Shown here piece after piece: positions 35,421 through 45,642 of a stretch of DNA of 64,000 bases (within the stretch, counting starts at the first letter, position 1; each line of letters begins with the position of its first letter). The stretch is taken from assembly GCA_946811695.1 (NCBI GenBank), contig OX328123.1, positions 40,517,764-40,581,763 of the forward strand. The letters are read 5' to 3'. The DNA is from Gonocerus acuteangulatus. Taxonomy: Eukaryota > Arthropoda > Insecta > Hemiptera > Coreidae. The notes beneath the pieces are model-generated. The model was not told where the DNA came from, made no database searches, and saw only the letters and a program-made list of their open reading frames with translations. A program made the translations under genes and the position numbers.

Positions 35421-35661
35421 CATGGGCGTATATAGGAAATAATTTCGGGGGGGGGCATTTCCGGGGTATGTAATACTAACAATCAATGAAGGAATACTTT
35501 TAGCCAACTAATACGATATTACACCCAAAATAAAATTCATTTTTATGAACTAAGTGATCTTATTTAATTTATTTTTAAGGGGTTTATGACACATTTTTAC
35601 TGATCAAATCAAAATTTCGGGGGGCTGCAGCCCCCACAGCCACCCCTTATATACGCCCATG
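35421..35661. mobile_element. CATGGGCG-family MITE, copy 2
   Basis: Inverted ends CATGGGCGTATATAGG and, reversed, CATGGGCGTATATAAGG; body with G-run and CCCCAC-rich subterminus. A target duplication is not clear here. Confidence 0.8.
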
Positions 35662-38600
35662 TCTCTCGGTAAGAATGGGATGTACCCACAAACGGGTTTT
35701 TCTTCAGGGTTTTAATTGGTAAGCTGCTTTCTTGGCAAATAGGTGTGATAGACTTACAGCACCACCTATTGACAGGGGATTTGTATTGTTATTGAACTAC
35801 AAAACGCTGAAATTCGACAATGGAGAGCGCTTCGAAGCCGTTCAAACGCCGCGCTTCAAGAGCTCCTGCGGAAATGGACTTGTCGTTGGACTGTTGATTT
35901 TTTATATTTGTAATCGATATAAATAAAAATTACGTCACTATATCATTACAAATATTAGTTTTCTAAATAGGCTAGGACCATAAGTACGAGTAGGTAGTTT
36001 ATTTCAGGAGAAAACGTCCTCTCTCCTTAGATGGAACGATTTCTCTGCTTAACTAACTCGCCGAGCGGAAATGCTATACACTAAGCTTCATGGCGAAGAG
36101 AATAGCAAGATTGTGTCCACTATCGTGAAAATGTCACACACACATAGGTACTTATTGCACAAATTGTCTTCTACTTTGTAATGACCTTTCTTCCACCATT
36201 TAAATTACTGAAAACATTAATTTAAAGATTTCTGTGTCAAATTTTATACATTTTATGTGTTGTGTAATGTTTCCAAAAAGCTTTGGTAGTTTGGTTACTT
36301 TGTACACTCATATTTTTTTTTTTTTTTTTTTTTTTATTCCTGAGTGGAAAGGTTGAGAAAGCAATGTTTTTTGTCAGCATCTAGTTATAAATTGCTATTT
36401 GATAATATGGAAAAGGATCAATAGAAATCCCGGAAAGTTTTCGGGTTTTAAATACGCAAGCATCTCTAAAATGGCTACCATGTCACAGATACACTGATGA
36501 GCGCCTATGTTGAATGAATTGACAAGTTCGTGACAATATTCCCGGACAGCGACCTTATTTAGAGAAAAGTTTGTAAAGTGCCGTTTTCTTTGCCAGAATA
36601 TACATAGCTAAAGCAAATTTGCTAAAATCAATCCTCTTGCCCGATATTCAATATAATCCAATTACAGAGAGATGCTGCCGATGAAAGGACGTCTCAGGAA
36701 GCTGATTTAGAGTTGGAGCGTTAGGTGAAGCCGAACAGCCAATTTAGAACATAATAACTATAACTCATTGTGCAGAGGCTGGGATATATCAACAGTAATG
36801 GCCTCCAGGCTGATTAACTGCGAGTACCTACCCCTGATCACGTCCCGGGGAAACTGACTCCATTATCGCTACAACAGATCGCCAGATCCACTAATAAGTC
36901 CTTTCAATAATATTTGCTCTGATTAATTAGGAAGCCAAGATTTCATCAATTACTGAAACGTCAGTAATTCCGTTTTCCGTCTTGAGCTCTTCTAGCGAGA
37001 AGCGGAACGCTCCCTTATATCTAACAATGATCATGGATACAATTAAAGCTCTACCTACACTATATGGAACTTAGTAGGGGACAGCAATTTAATGGTAAAA
37101 CTACAAAAAATAACACAGGTGAATATCAAGCCTTCTCGCAGAGTTAACAAAATACACTAGGCGTAAATGGGAACAGAATAACAGTACTAAATCACACAAA
37201 ATGCATATTTACAGCCATAATCGAATAGTTACACAAATCCTGAAATAAATACACAACATAGTGAAAAATAAGTCGTTATATACATCGGGACTCGTTCATA
37301 TACAAGAGAGCAGTCAAGTCGTCAGCCGCGAATAGACGAAAAACAGGGAGTTGTATCCCGAAACAAGACACTAGAACGCGAATAATGTTTTATACAAAAA
37401 TGGTATCAAACTTTTTACGTGGAATCAGAAACTAAGACATTTTTTAAGCTCTTTTAAAACCATAAATAGATATCAATAACGAATAATCAATTCATTGCGA
37501 GGATATCTGTGACCGATATGAATGCTAAGGTAGATTTAAACAGGGTCCGGTCGTGGTATCTCAATTAATCTATCTGCTGAATTTATCACGTTCAATTATT
37601 TTGAGTATAAAGATACGGCCTTTTCCTCGAGAAAAACCTCTTCGTGTGTGGGCGAGGTTTCGGTGGGGGAAATCCTGGAGGTTTTTTCCTTGAGGATTTC
37701 GTGTACTTGTATGGCAGACTTTATAGCTAGAGCTAAACATATGATAAGTGTATGGTACAGCTAGAGCTTACTTACCATACTCCTCCATGTATAATGTTTT
37801 TTCTTATTTTTTTTCTTCTGTATATAATACTAGTACATAGTATTAACTCTGTCCTCCTTGTTTTACATCCTTGATGAAGGCGTGAATTTCAAGCCTAAAA
37901 GTGGGCCAACAAATAAAGCAATTTTTCTTATAAAATTGTAGTTTTATTAAGATACCACTACCAAGCCCTGGACTAATATTAAATAGTTCCAATAGACTGG
38001 TTAGAAAACTCATATGTATACCGATGAGTAAACCTCTGACAGTTAACGATTTTGCTTTTGTTTTCCGTTTTATTGTTTATTAATTTGTTTTCCTCTACTG
38101 TTTTTCTTCGTTTTGTTTATAGTTCGTAATGGTACTGTTTATAATATGCAAATCACTTATCACCAAAGCTGCGAAGAGGTTGTAATAATAATATTATACA
38201 TCAGCGCCCCATCTAAAAATGAAAATAAGAAGATTGCATGACGTTCCTTCTTATGCGATGGTACGAAACTAATGGTCATAACAGTAGAGAAAAAAAATCT
38301 TATCTAACTCATTTTTGATGGTTTTATAAAACAAAACACTCAGGGATATGCAAGTCAAAGATTTGCAACCTATACCTCTGTTGTGAGTTTATGCAGGCGC
38401 TGCATTATGCGATTCCAGTCATAAGACATCTATGTGAGTTTGTTAATTGAATCAGTTAGAAAAAATAAATAAATGGGAAAAAATTAAAAATAAATACATT
38501 AAGAAAAATAATATACATAAAAATGAAAATAGTAATAAAAATTAAAGTGTAAATCGTTCTATGAAGCTATGATGTTAATGGAAAACAGTGAAATGAGCTT

Positions 38601-39683
38601 CTTATAATTATGTAACCATTTTCCCCAGCTTGAATCTGAGATCTATATTATACCTTATATGTCAGGTTTTTCTACATATATGTCAGTGCTGTATCAATAT
38701 GATGGCTGCTTTCAGAAGGGATGACTGTTAAGCCATAATCGATAGTCAGTTAACATATTTTTAAAACTAACATCAGTATTACAAGGCCTACATTTGATGT
38801 TGACAGTCTTTTTCCTCGGATTCCCATGGGTTATACGTTTATGGCCGATTTTTAGCCTCGCAAGGACTACTCGTCGTGTTTTTCTTTGCGATGATTACCA
38901 GTTAGTAATAATGGGCTTAATAGTTCTTATTTCATTGTCAATCACGGTATACTAATAAAATCGCCATTTGTCTAGTATTATGATTTGGCTAGTACATCTA
39001 GAAACGTCTTTGTGGAAAAGGTCAATTAGGGTGTATATCTGTCACTAATCTAGCATGCCTTTCTGCCGTCGTTTTTTCACCTTGTCATTTTATCCAGGCA
39101 GCTAGGATATTTTTTTATGTTCCCGCGCAGGACAGTAGTGCCAATAGCCCGATTTTAGGGAAACCCTTTAGATACTTGAATCTTTCTGATTTCGGGATCA
39201 TTTTTAAAGTATTTTTTGTGCCGAGTCGAATGAGACCACTGCCAATTCGATAGAATAATTATTTTGGGAGAGATGCGCAGACATATAACATTGGGAAACG
39301 AACTCTCATTTGAAATGTTGATAAACTATTTATAACCTCCACAACATCGGAATTCTATCCATAACAGCGAGTTGGATTGACTGGAGTTTTGATACCTTCT
39401 TGAGCGAGCGTAGCGAGCGGAAACGCATAGCACGTCTGCCCAAAAGTCGTCCTAGACATTATTCTTAATATGCATGTTTATTAATACGCTGTTTACGCCG
39501 ACTTTTATAACCTTCATAACAGTGAACTTTAGTGCTTAATAACTTCTTTTCTAGTTGAAAGCAACTTCTTTTTTTTTTAAGGGTATCAAAATACGCGATA
39601 GTGCAAAATTTGAAAAAAAAAAAAAAATCGGTGCTGAGGACGCTCTCCTTCAGTTTTACCTGATCTACTGATATGTATTTGTT
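35662..39683. other. Intergenic, mostly unassigned
   Basis: A degenerate family X terminus lies near 36040-36150 (AAATGCTATACACTAAGCTTC, CTATCGTGAAAATGTCACAC). A T-run sits at 36312-36335. At 37864-37930 there is a weak Penelope-type tail (TTGATGAAGGC...GCCTAAAAG). No coding domain was recognised. Confidence 0.4.
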
Positions 39684-39691
39684 TTCAGAGT

Positions 39692-39961
39692 CATGGGCGT
39701 ATATAGGAAATAATTTCGGGAGGGGCTGGGAAAATTTCGGGGAGGGGGGCTGGGACCATTTCTGGGGTATGGAGTACTAAACATTTAGAACTTGGAATAG
39801 TTTTAGGCACCTAAAACGCTATTACACCTAAAATAAAATGTCTCTTATGAACTAAGTGATCTTATTTATTTTATTTTTAAGGGTTTTATGACACACATTT
39901 TTACCATCAAACCAAAATTTCGGGAGGAGCTGCAGCCCCCCCCCCCTTATATACGCCCATG
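39692..39961. mobile_element. CATGGGCG-family MITE, copy 3, with TTCAGAG duplication
   Basis: Ends CATGGGCGTATATAGG and its inverse; flanked by TTCAGAG at 39684-39690 and 39962-39968, with one unpaired base at the left. The pattern fits a hAT-type element (7-8 bp duplication). No coding region. Confidence 0.85.
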
Positions 39962-40010
39962 TTCAGAGATCTTTGAAATGCCACTCAAATGTTTTGCTGA
40001 TGTATTGGCC

Positions 40011-40231
40011 CATGAGTGTATATAGAAAATAATGTCCGGGGGGGGGGGGCTGGAAGCATTCGGGGGTATGAAATACTAACAACTAGAACTTGGAATAGTT
40101 ACCGAACTAAAACGCTATTACACCAAACAAAAATTTTAGGATCTTATTTAATTTATTTTTGGGGTTTTTATGGCACGTATTTACCGATTAAATCAAAATT
40201 TTGGTGGGGCTGCAGCCCCCCTACGCTCATG
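40011..40231. mobile_element. CATGGGCG-family MITE, copy 4 (diverged)
   Basis: Ends are mutated to CATGAGTGTATATAG and CTACGCTCATG; the body is the same family. Only 50 bp from copy 3. Confidence 0.75.
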
Positions 40232-40627
40232 GGGAAGGACCAATGGATTCTTGAAGAAAATGGAAAAGTTGCTCCCCAAAAGTTAATAAGGTTATGTTTT
40301 AAACAATTTTGGGGAGGAATTTCTGCCAGTTCATTCAAGAATTAAAAAATAAATACAAATGGAATATAGTTTCTAATCCAGTTCCTCAATTTAGTCTTAT
40401 TTTTTTATCTTATATACTCCTCAAAAATAACATAAATTGAGGAACCCATAACACTTTATCAATTGTAATTTTTTTTTCTTTCATGGTGCATCGAAATCTG
40501 GGCCGTTAGCGCCGACATCCAAGGGGCAGCGAGGAATTTTCCCAATGAGCCGAGCCCTGAGATGAGAAAATTCCTGCCACCGGTGGGAATCGAACCCACC
40601 ATCTCCCGCATGGGAAACTAAGGCGTT

Positions 40628-40759
40628 TGTAATATAAGTTAAAATATAGTTGCTTTCAACACTCACATTTATTGACTATCAAAACATATGATGTAACCCT
40701 GAACTATAGAACACATGATATAATTTAACCAAGAGGTAGAAATAAACAAATATACAACA
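40628..40759 (-). repeat. 3' LTR of gypsy element
   Basis: 132 bp, with polyadenylation signal AATAAA at 40668-40673 (minus strand). Confidence 0.93.
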
Positions 40760-40783
40760 TCTTCCTCCTTAGAGAAGTGGCCC

Positions 40784-43060
40784 TCACAGATCGAGACGCT
40801 GGGGCTTCCGGACCAACCTCCCAGACCTCGTTCGATGTCCTACTTCTTCGGTGACTTCCGCTCTGGAATCCTCGCCTTCACCCTCCACCTCCTCTCCTCC
40901 CTTCCTGTCCCCGTCCTTGCGGGTATTGTGCCTCCGGTTCCTCTCCAGTTGCTGCCCATCCTCTCCCTGGAGACGGTAGGACCTTGGCCTGCTGTCCAAG
41001 CTCTCAACAACTGTGGCTGGGCTCCAAGTCGAACCAGGTGTCCTCTGTACCAGGACCTCTTCTCCGATCCCCAGGTCCCCCAGAGACCTCGTGCCCCTCC
41101 TATCATACTGCTCTTTGTAAACTTCTTGCCGCCTCCTCAGGGCCCTCCTCACAGCCCCTGGGTCCATGACTCGGCATGGCTCGAGATGATTACTCACTGC
41201 GGGCAGAACACCCCGTAGTCGCCTGCTCATCAGCAGCTGTGCCGGCGCCGCCAGGTCCTGGCTAGGGGTGTTGTTCAGCTCCAGAAGGCAAAGGTACACA
41301 TCCCGCCCAGCATCGTAGGCCTTGTTGAGCGTCTTCTTCACAGTCTGGATCGATCTCTCAGCCTGTCCATTTGCCTGCTGATACTTGGGGCTCACCAGTG
41401 TTCTTTTGAAGTCCCAGGCTTGTGCAAATTTTAAAAACTCCCTAGAGGAAAACTGAGTGCCCTGATCCGCAACTACTTCCTCCGGAACTCCATGTGTCGC
41501 AAAGACCGTCTTCATAGAAGTGATTACCTGCCCACTGGTCAGGCTTCGTAACTGCACCACCTCGACAAATTTGGAGTAGTAGTCTACGATAAGCAGCCAG
41601 TCAACCCCTCTTAACGTATAGATGTCAACGCCAACTTTCTGCCAAGGCCCCTGCGGTGGATCTTGAATAATCATAGGCTCCCTGGGATTCGAGTTACGAT
41701 ACCGTAAGCAAATGTCACATTTTCGTATCATTTGGGTAATATCATTATTCATTCCTGGCCAGAAAAGTACCTCTCGCGCTCGCTCTTTGCACTTCTCAAC
41801 TCCCTGGTGAGCGTATTGGATCTTGTCCAACATTTCCCTACGCAAAGACTTGGGAATTATAATCTGGGCACCCTTCAGCAACAACCCTTCCCCAAATGTC
41901 AGCTCCTCTCGAAGGTGCTTGTACCTTTCAACGAAGGGATTAGACGATTCCGCCTCGCTGCCTCCAAGGACCCAATCCTTTACAGCCAAAAGCTCCGGAT
42001 CTCGATCCGTCTCCAATCTTATCCTCTTCAAGGTCTCGTCACAAATTGGTAGGTTGCTAATAAGTGCAATGATATAGCTGTCAACTTCAGGAGTGATTTC
42101 CAATGCTGCGTCATCCCTCAGAGGAGCCCTGGACAAGGTATCAGCTAGCTGCATGTCCTTCCCCGGAACATACCTGACGGTGATGGAGTAACGCTGAAGC
42201 CGGAGTAGCATCCTCTGAAGGCGAGGCGGACAGAGGTAGAGCGGCTTGGATACTATCGACTCTAGAGGCTTGTGGTCAGACTCGACAACAAAAGACTTGC
42301 CGTACGTGTACATATGAAACCTCTCACAGCCGAACACCACCGCATACAGTTCTTTTTCGATGTTGGCATATCTCATCTCTGTCTCAGTCAGGGTCTTAGA
42401 GGCAAAGGCTAAAGGACGACCGCTCTGCTTCAGCACAGCTCCAAGTCCTTTCTGAGATGCATCCACAGACACAATAACGGTCAAGTTAGGGTCATAATAA
42501 CTCAATACTGGTGGACTACTAATAGCCGACTTCAACTTTTCAAACGCCTTCACCTGACCGTCCTCCCAGTGCCATGGAACGTCTTTCTTAAGTAAAATTC
42601 TTAACGGCTCAGCTATAACAGAGAAGTCCTTAATAAATTTATTAAGATAATTTGCCATGCCCAAAAATCTTTCCACATCCTTTCTGTTTGTCGGAACCGG
42701 TAATCTTTGGACGGCCTCCACTTTCCTCGCATCTGGCCGCATCCCCTCTTCAGAAAATATATGCCCCAAGTATGTAATCTCCCTCAGACCAATCTTGCAT
42801 TTATCTACATTAAACTTCACGCCTGTTTCCCTAGCTCGCTGCAGGACCCGCTCCAAATTCTTATCATGCTCCTCCCTCGTCCTACCAAAAACCAGCAAAT
42901 CATCGATAAAGGTGTCTGTCCCGTCCAAACCTTCAAAAATCTTCCTATATTCCCTATGGAAGTGTTCAGGGGCACATGAAATCCCAAAAGCCATCCTTAA
43001 AAACTTATATCGGCCCCATGGAGTGCTAAATGTGCATAAATCAGAACTCTCTTGATCCAA
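40784..43060 (-). pseudogene. Gypsy RT-RNase H-integrase polyprotein, missing its start
   Basis: The frame opens inside RT (QLDQESSDLCTFSTPWGRY) without an ATG. It then has FIDD (RT motif C), LGHIFSEEGMRPD, RNase H with IVSVDASQKGLGA, EKELYAVVFGCERF and ESDHKPL, an HHCC zinc finger (HQGVEKC...CDICLRYR), an integrase core with VGVDIYT, VADQGTQF and QANGQAERS (D, D, E), and a C-terminal tail of basic residues. Apart from the deletion at 43040-43060 it is open, about 758 codons. It lacks RT motif A, so the copy is not autonomous. Integrase type is close to K02A2.6/mag-like gypsy by eye. Confidence 0.9.
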
Positions 43061-44540
43061 TTGCGCCTTTCAGCTTGCCTGCTATTTCCTCCACGGTTGG
43101 TAGCTGAAAGTGTTCCCTTTTGATAGCCTTATTGAGATCCCTAGGGTCCAGACATATCCTTACATCACCATTAGGCTTGTAGGCTATAACCAAAGAGCTG
43201 ACCCAATCTGTCGGCTTGTAAACCTTCTCTATAACCCCAAGACCTTCCATCCGATCCAGCTCCTTCTTAACCTTGTCCATGACTGTAAACGGGATCCTCC
43301 TAGGAGGTCTAACAGTCGGCATCACCGATGGGTCCGTGGTGATGTGGCACTTACCTACCATCTTACCGAATCCCTCAAATAGGTCCCCGTATTCCTGCCT
43401 TATAGAGTCCAAAGAAATCTCGTCTGCTCTGCAGATAAGACCCATCTCAATAGAAGAAGCCAATCCCAACAGCGCAACACTCAAAGGGGTATCCACAATT
43501 TCAAAATTCAAAGTGTACTTCCTATTTTTAAGAAAACAGTCTAGGCGACATCGACCTATTACATTCAAAAATCTTCCACCATAAGTAGAAAGTTTTTTAT
43601 TAGATTTCATTATAGGAATTTGCCATTTCCGTGCTGTTTGAAATGGAATAACATTAACTTGGGCACCAGAATCAATTTTAAAATTCATCCACCTATCTTT
43701 AATCTTAATTTTCACCATCCAATCTGAAGTCCCCTTTGAACAGCCTTCTGTTGCAAACAAATATCTTTCCCCAAGAGATTTCTCCATGCCTGTCTCTACC
43801 AGACTCACCACCGCCTCTTTACAACGCCTCTCAAAGTGATTTTTCCTATTACATTTCCTACAAGTCTTACCATAGGCTGGACACCTCCCCTTTTCATGAC
43901 TATAACCACAGTAGTCACAATTCTTAACCTGGGATCCGCCCTTGCTGACAGCAGGGCCCTGACCAGATGCCTGCCGCACGGGCTTAACATACAGCACCTC
44001 TTGGCCTCCCTCCATCTCCTTAGTCCTAGCTCGAGACTCCAGAATCACCTTACACTTCTCCAAAGCTTTGTTCAAAGTCAAGTCCCGGTCTTGAAGCAAG
44101 GTCTCTCTCAGTTCTTTATCACTCAATCCGGCCACCAACCTAGCCAGTATCATCCCTTCAGACAACCCACCATACTCACACGAGTTTGCGGCCAATCTCA
44201 GGCGGGTCAAATAATCCCCAAATGTTTCAGACTCCTCCTGAACACATACAAAGAACTTATAACGCTCATAAATCAGATTCTTTTGAGGCAAAAAATACTC
44301 ATCTAAGCCTTTGATAGCATCAGCTACCTTCTCATACTTCACAGGAAAACTATTCAAAATTCTAAGGCCTTGTACCCCCAGTAAATGCTTAAAAATAGCC
44401 AATTGCCTTTTCTCACTATAGATCTCAACTGCTCCAATAGCATCCGAATATGTTAAAAATCTTTCTTTAAAAGACACCCACTCACCCGCTGGGTTCTCGC
44501 CACAGACAAGGGATACTGGTACAGGGATCAACGACTCCAT
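43041..44540 (-). pseudogene. Gypsy gag-protease-RT(N-terminal) polyprotein, truncated
   Basis: The start is best placed at ATG 44540 (MESLIPVPVSLVCG); the open frame upstream runs into the LTR and primer site. Gag capsid-like region first, then a double zinc knuckle (CDYCGYSHEKGRC, CRKCNRKNHFERRC), an aspartic protease with FKIDSGAQVNVIP, then the start of reverse transcriptase (LGVIEKV, WVSSLVIAYKPNGD, RICLDPRDLNKAI). It ends early at KLKGAIGSREF, where a deletion removes the segment that should hold RT motif A (catalytic L-D-A) and shifts the frame into 40784-43060. Gag and pol are fused in one frame in this lineage. Confidence 0.88.
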
Positions 44541-44582
44541 TCTTGATATCTTCCACTGGTTCTTAAAACCTCGACTGCGCCA

Positions 44583-44714
44583 TGTAATATAAGTTAAAAT
44601 GTAGTTGCTTTCAACACTCACATTTATTGACTATCAAAACATATGATGTAACCCTGAACTATAGAACACATGATATAATTTAACCAAGAGGTAGAAATAA
44701 ACAAATACACAACA
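44583..44714 (-). repeat. 5' LTR of gypsy element
   Basis: 132 bp; carries AATAAA at 44623-44628 (minus strand). It lies about 100 bp downstream of the stop codon of the sugar-transporter gene, in the same orientation. Confidence 0.93.
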
Positions 44715-44815
44715 GCGTTAGCCCCTAGACCATGGGAGACCCCATCAATTGTAAATATCCCTATATTGACATTCAATTAACTCTTAAAGGAACTTAATAG
44801 TGCTTAAACTTCTAT

Positions 44816-44969
44816 TTAGCCAGTAATTTTTATTTCATTAAATTGTTTTCTTCTATGAGTAGATTTAGAATTCCCTTCAAAGTAATCTTGAATTTCTTGA
44901 AGCGTAAGATGAGTCACATTTGGTGTAAAGAATAATCCAAAACTGCTGATGAACACTATCACTGAAAAC
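44816..44969 (-). CDS. Tret1-like last exon
   Basis: Acceptor GATTTCAG; a 70-nt intron separates it from the previous exon. Encodes FSVIVFISSFGLFFTPNVTH, LTLQEIQDYFEGN and a basic C-terminal tail to TAA at 44816. Confidence 0.9.
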
Positions 44970-45577
44970 CTGAAATCATTTAAAATTAATATATAACCTA
45001 TAAAAAGAGATTTTATGATTAAAGATAAAACAAACATACCCCAAGAACGTCCATCCAAAGCCATAAGCATCCTTAACGAGACCAAATATTATATTTGAAG
45101 TAAAAACAAGTAATGCAGCATATATACCACAAATACCACTTGCTATACCCTTCACTGACTGAGGGAAAATATCGGACACAACTCCCCAAATGAGTCCACC
45201 CAGCCCTAAGAAACAGAATAACATTAATAACAATCTATACAGAAATATTATTACAAAATGTATCTAAACATATTAACATTAAATTAAAAGCCTGTAGTTT
45301 TTTTTTGTTTTGTTTTTTTTTTTTCGTTTTTTTTTTTTTTGTTATTACGGCGCTTCAACAATTAGGCCATTAGCACTGACATCCAGGGTGCAGCAAGGAA
45401 TTTTCCCAACGAGCCGTGAGATGAGAAAATTCCTGCCGCCGATAGGAATCGAACCCACCATCTCCCACTTATGAATCTAAGGCGCTAGCCACTAGGCCAA
45501 GGGAGACGCCTAAAAGCCTGTAGTAAAATATACTCTGGTGTTAATGATCTCAAAGGATAACACTGCTTAAATCCAAC

Positions 45578-45642
<65 letters not shown>

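Larger units (their letters stand above)
40628..44714 (-). mobile_element. Ty3/gypsy LTR retrotransposon, 4087 bp, complete ends
   Basis: Two 132-bp LTRs (40628-40759 and 44583-44714) differ at only two positions; both run TG...CA on the minus strand. Target duplication GCGTT lies at 40623-40627 and 44715-44719. The primer-binding site TGGCGCAGTCGAGG follows the 5' LTR directly (rc of 44569-44582), and the polypurine tract AAGGAGGAAGA precedes the 3' LTR (rc of 40760-40770). One gag-pol unit is encoded but the RT active site is deleted. The two-base LTR difference means a recent insertion. Confidence 0.93.
40469..44743 (-). mobile_element. tRNA-derived SINE split by a gypsy insertion
   Basis: On the minus strand the SINE starts at 44743 (GGGGTCTCCCATGGTCTAGG, A-box side), is broken at GCGTT by the retroelement, and resumes at 40627 with the B-box GGTTCGATTCCCACC, body CTTGGATGTCGGCGC and an A-rich tail. 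ATCAATTGTAA flanks the whole (40458-40468 and 44744-44754). The SINE therefore pre-dates the gypsy insertion. Confidence 0.9.

Noticed and set aside
37864..37930. Third full hammerhead (TTGATGA...GCC TAAAAG)
   Set aside because: C3 and the GAA box are both altered and stem III cannot form; at best a decayed tail.
40835..44306. Several plus-strand open frames of 60-156 codons
   Set aside because: Antisense shadows of the minus-strand gypsy gag-pol.
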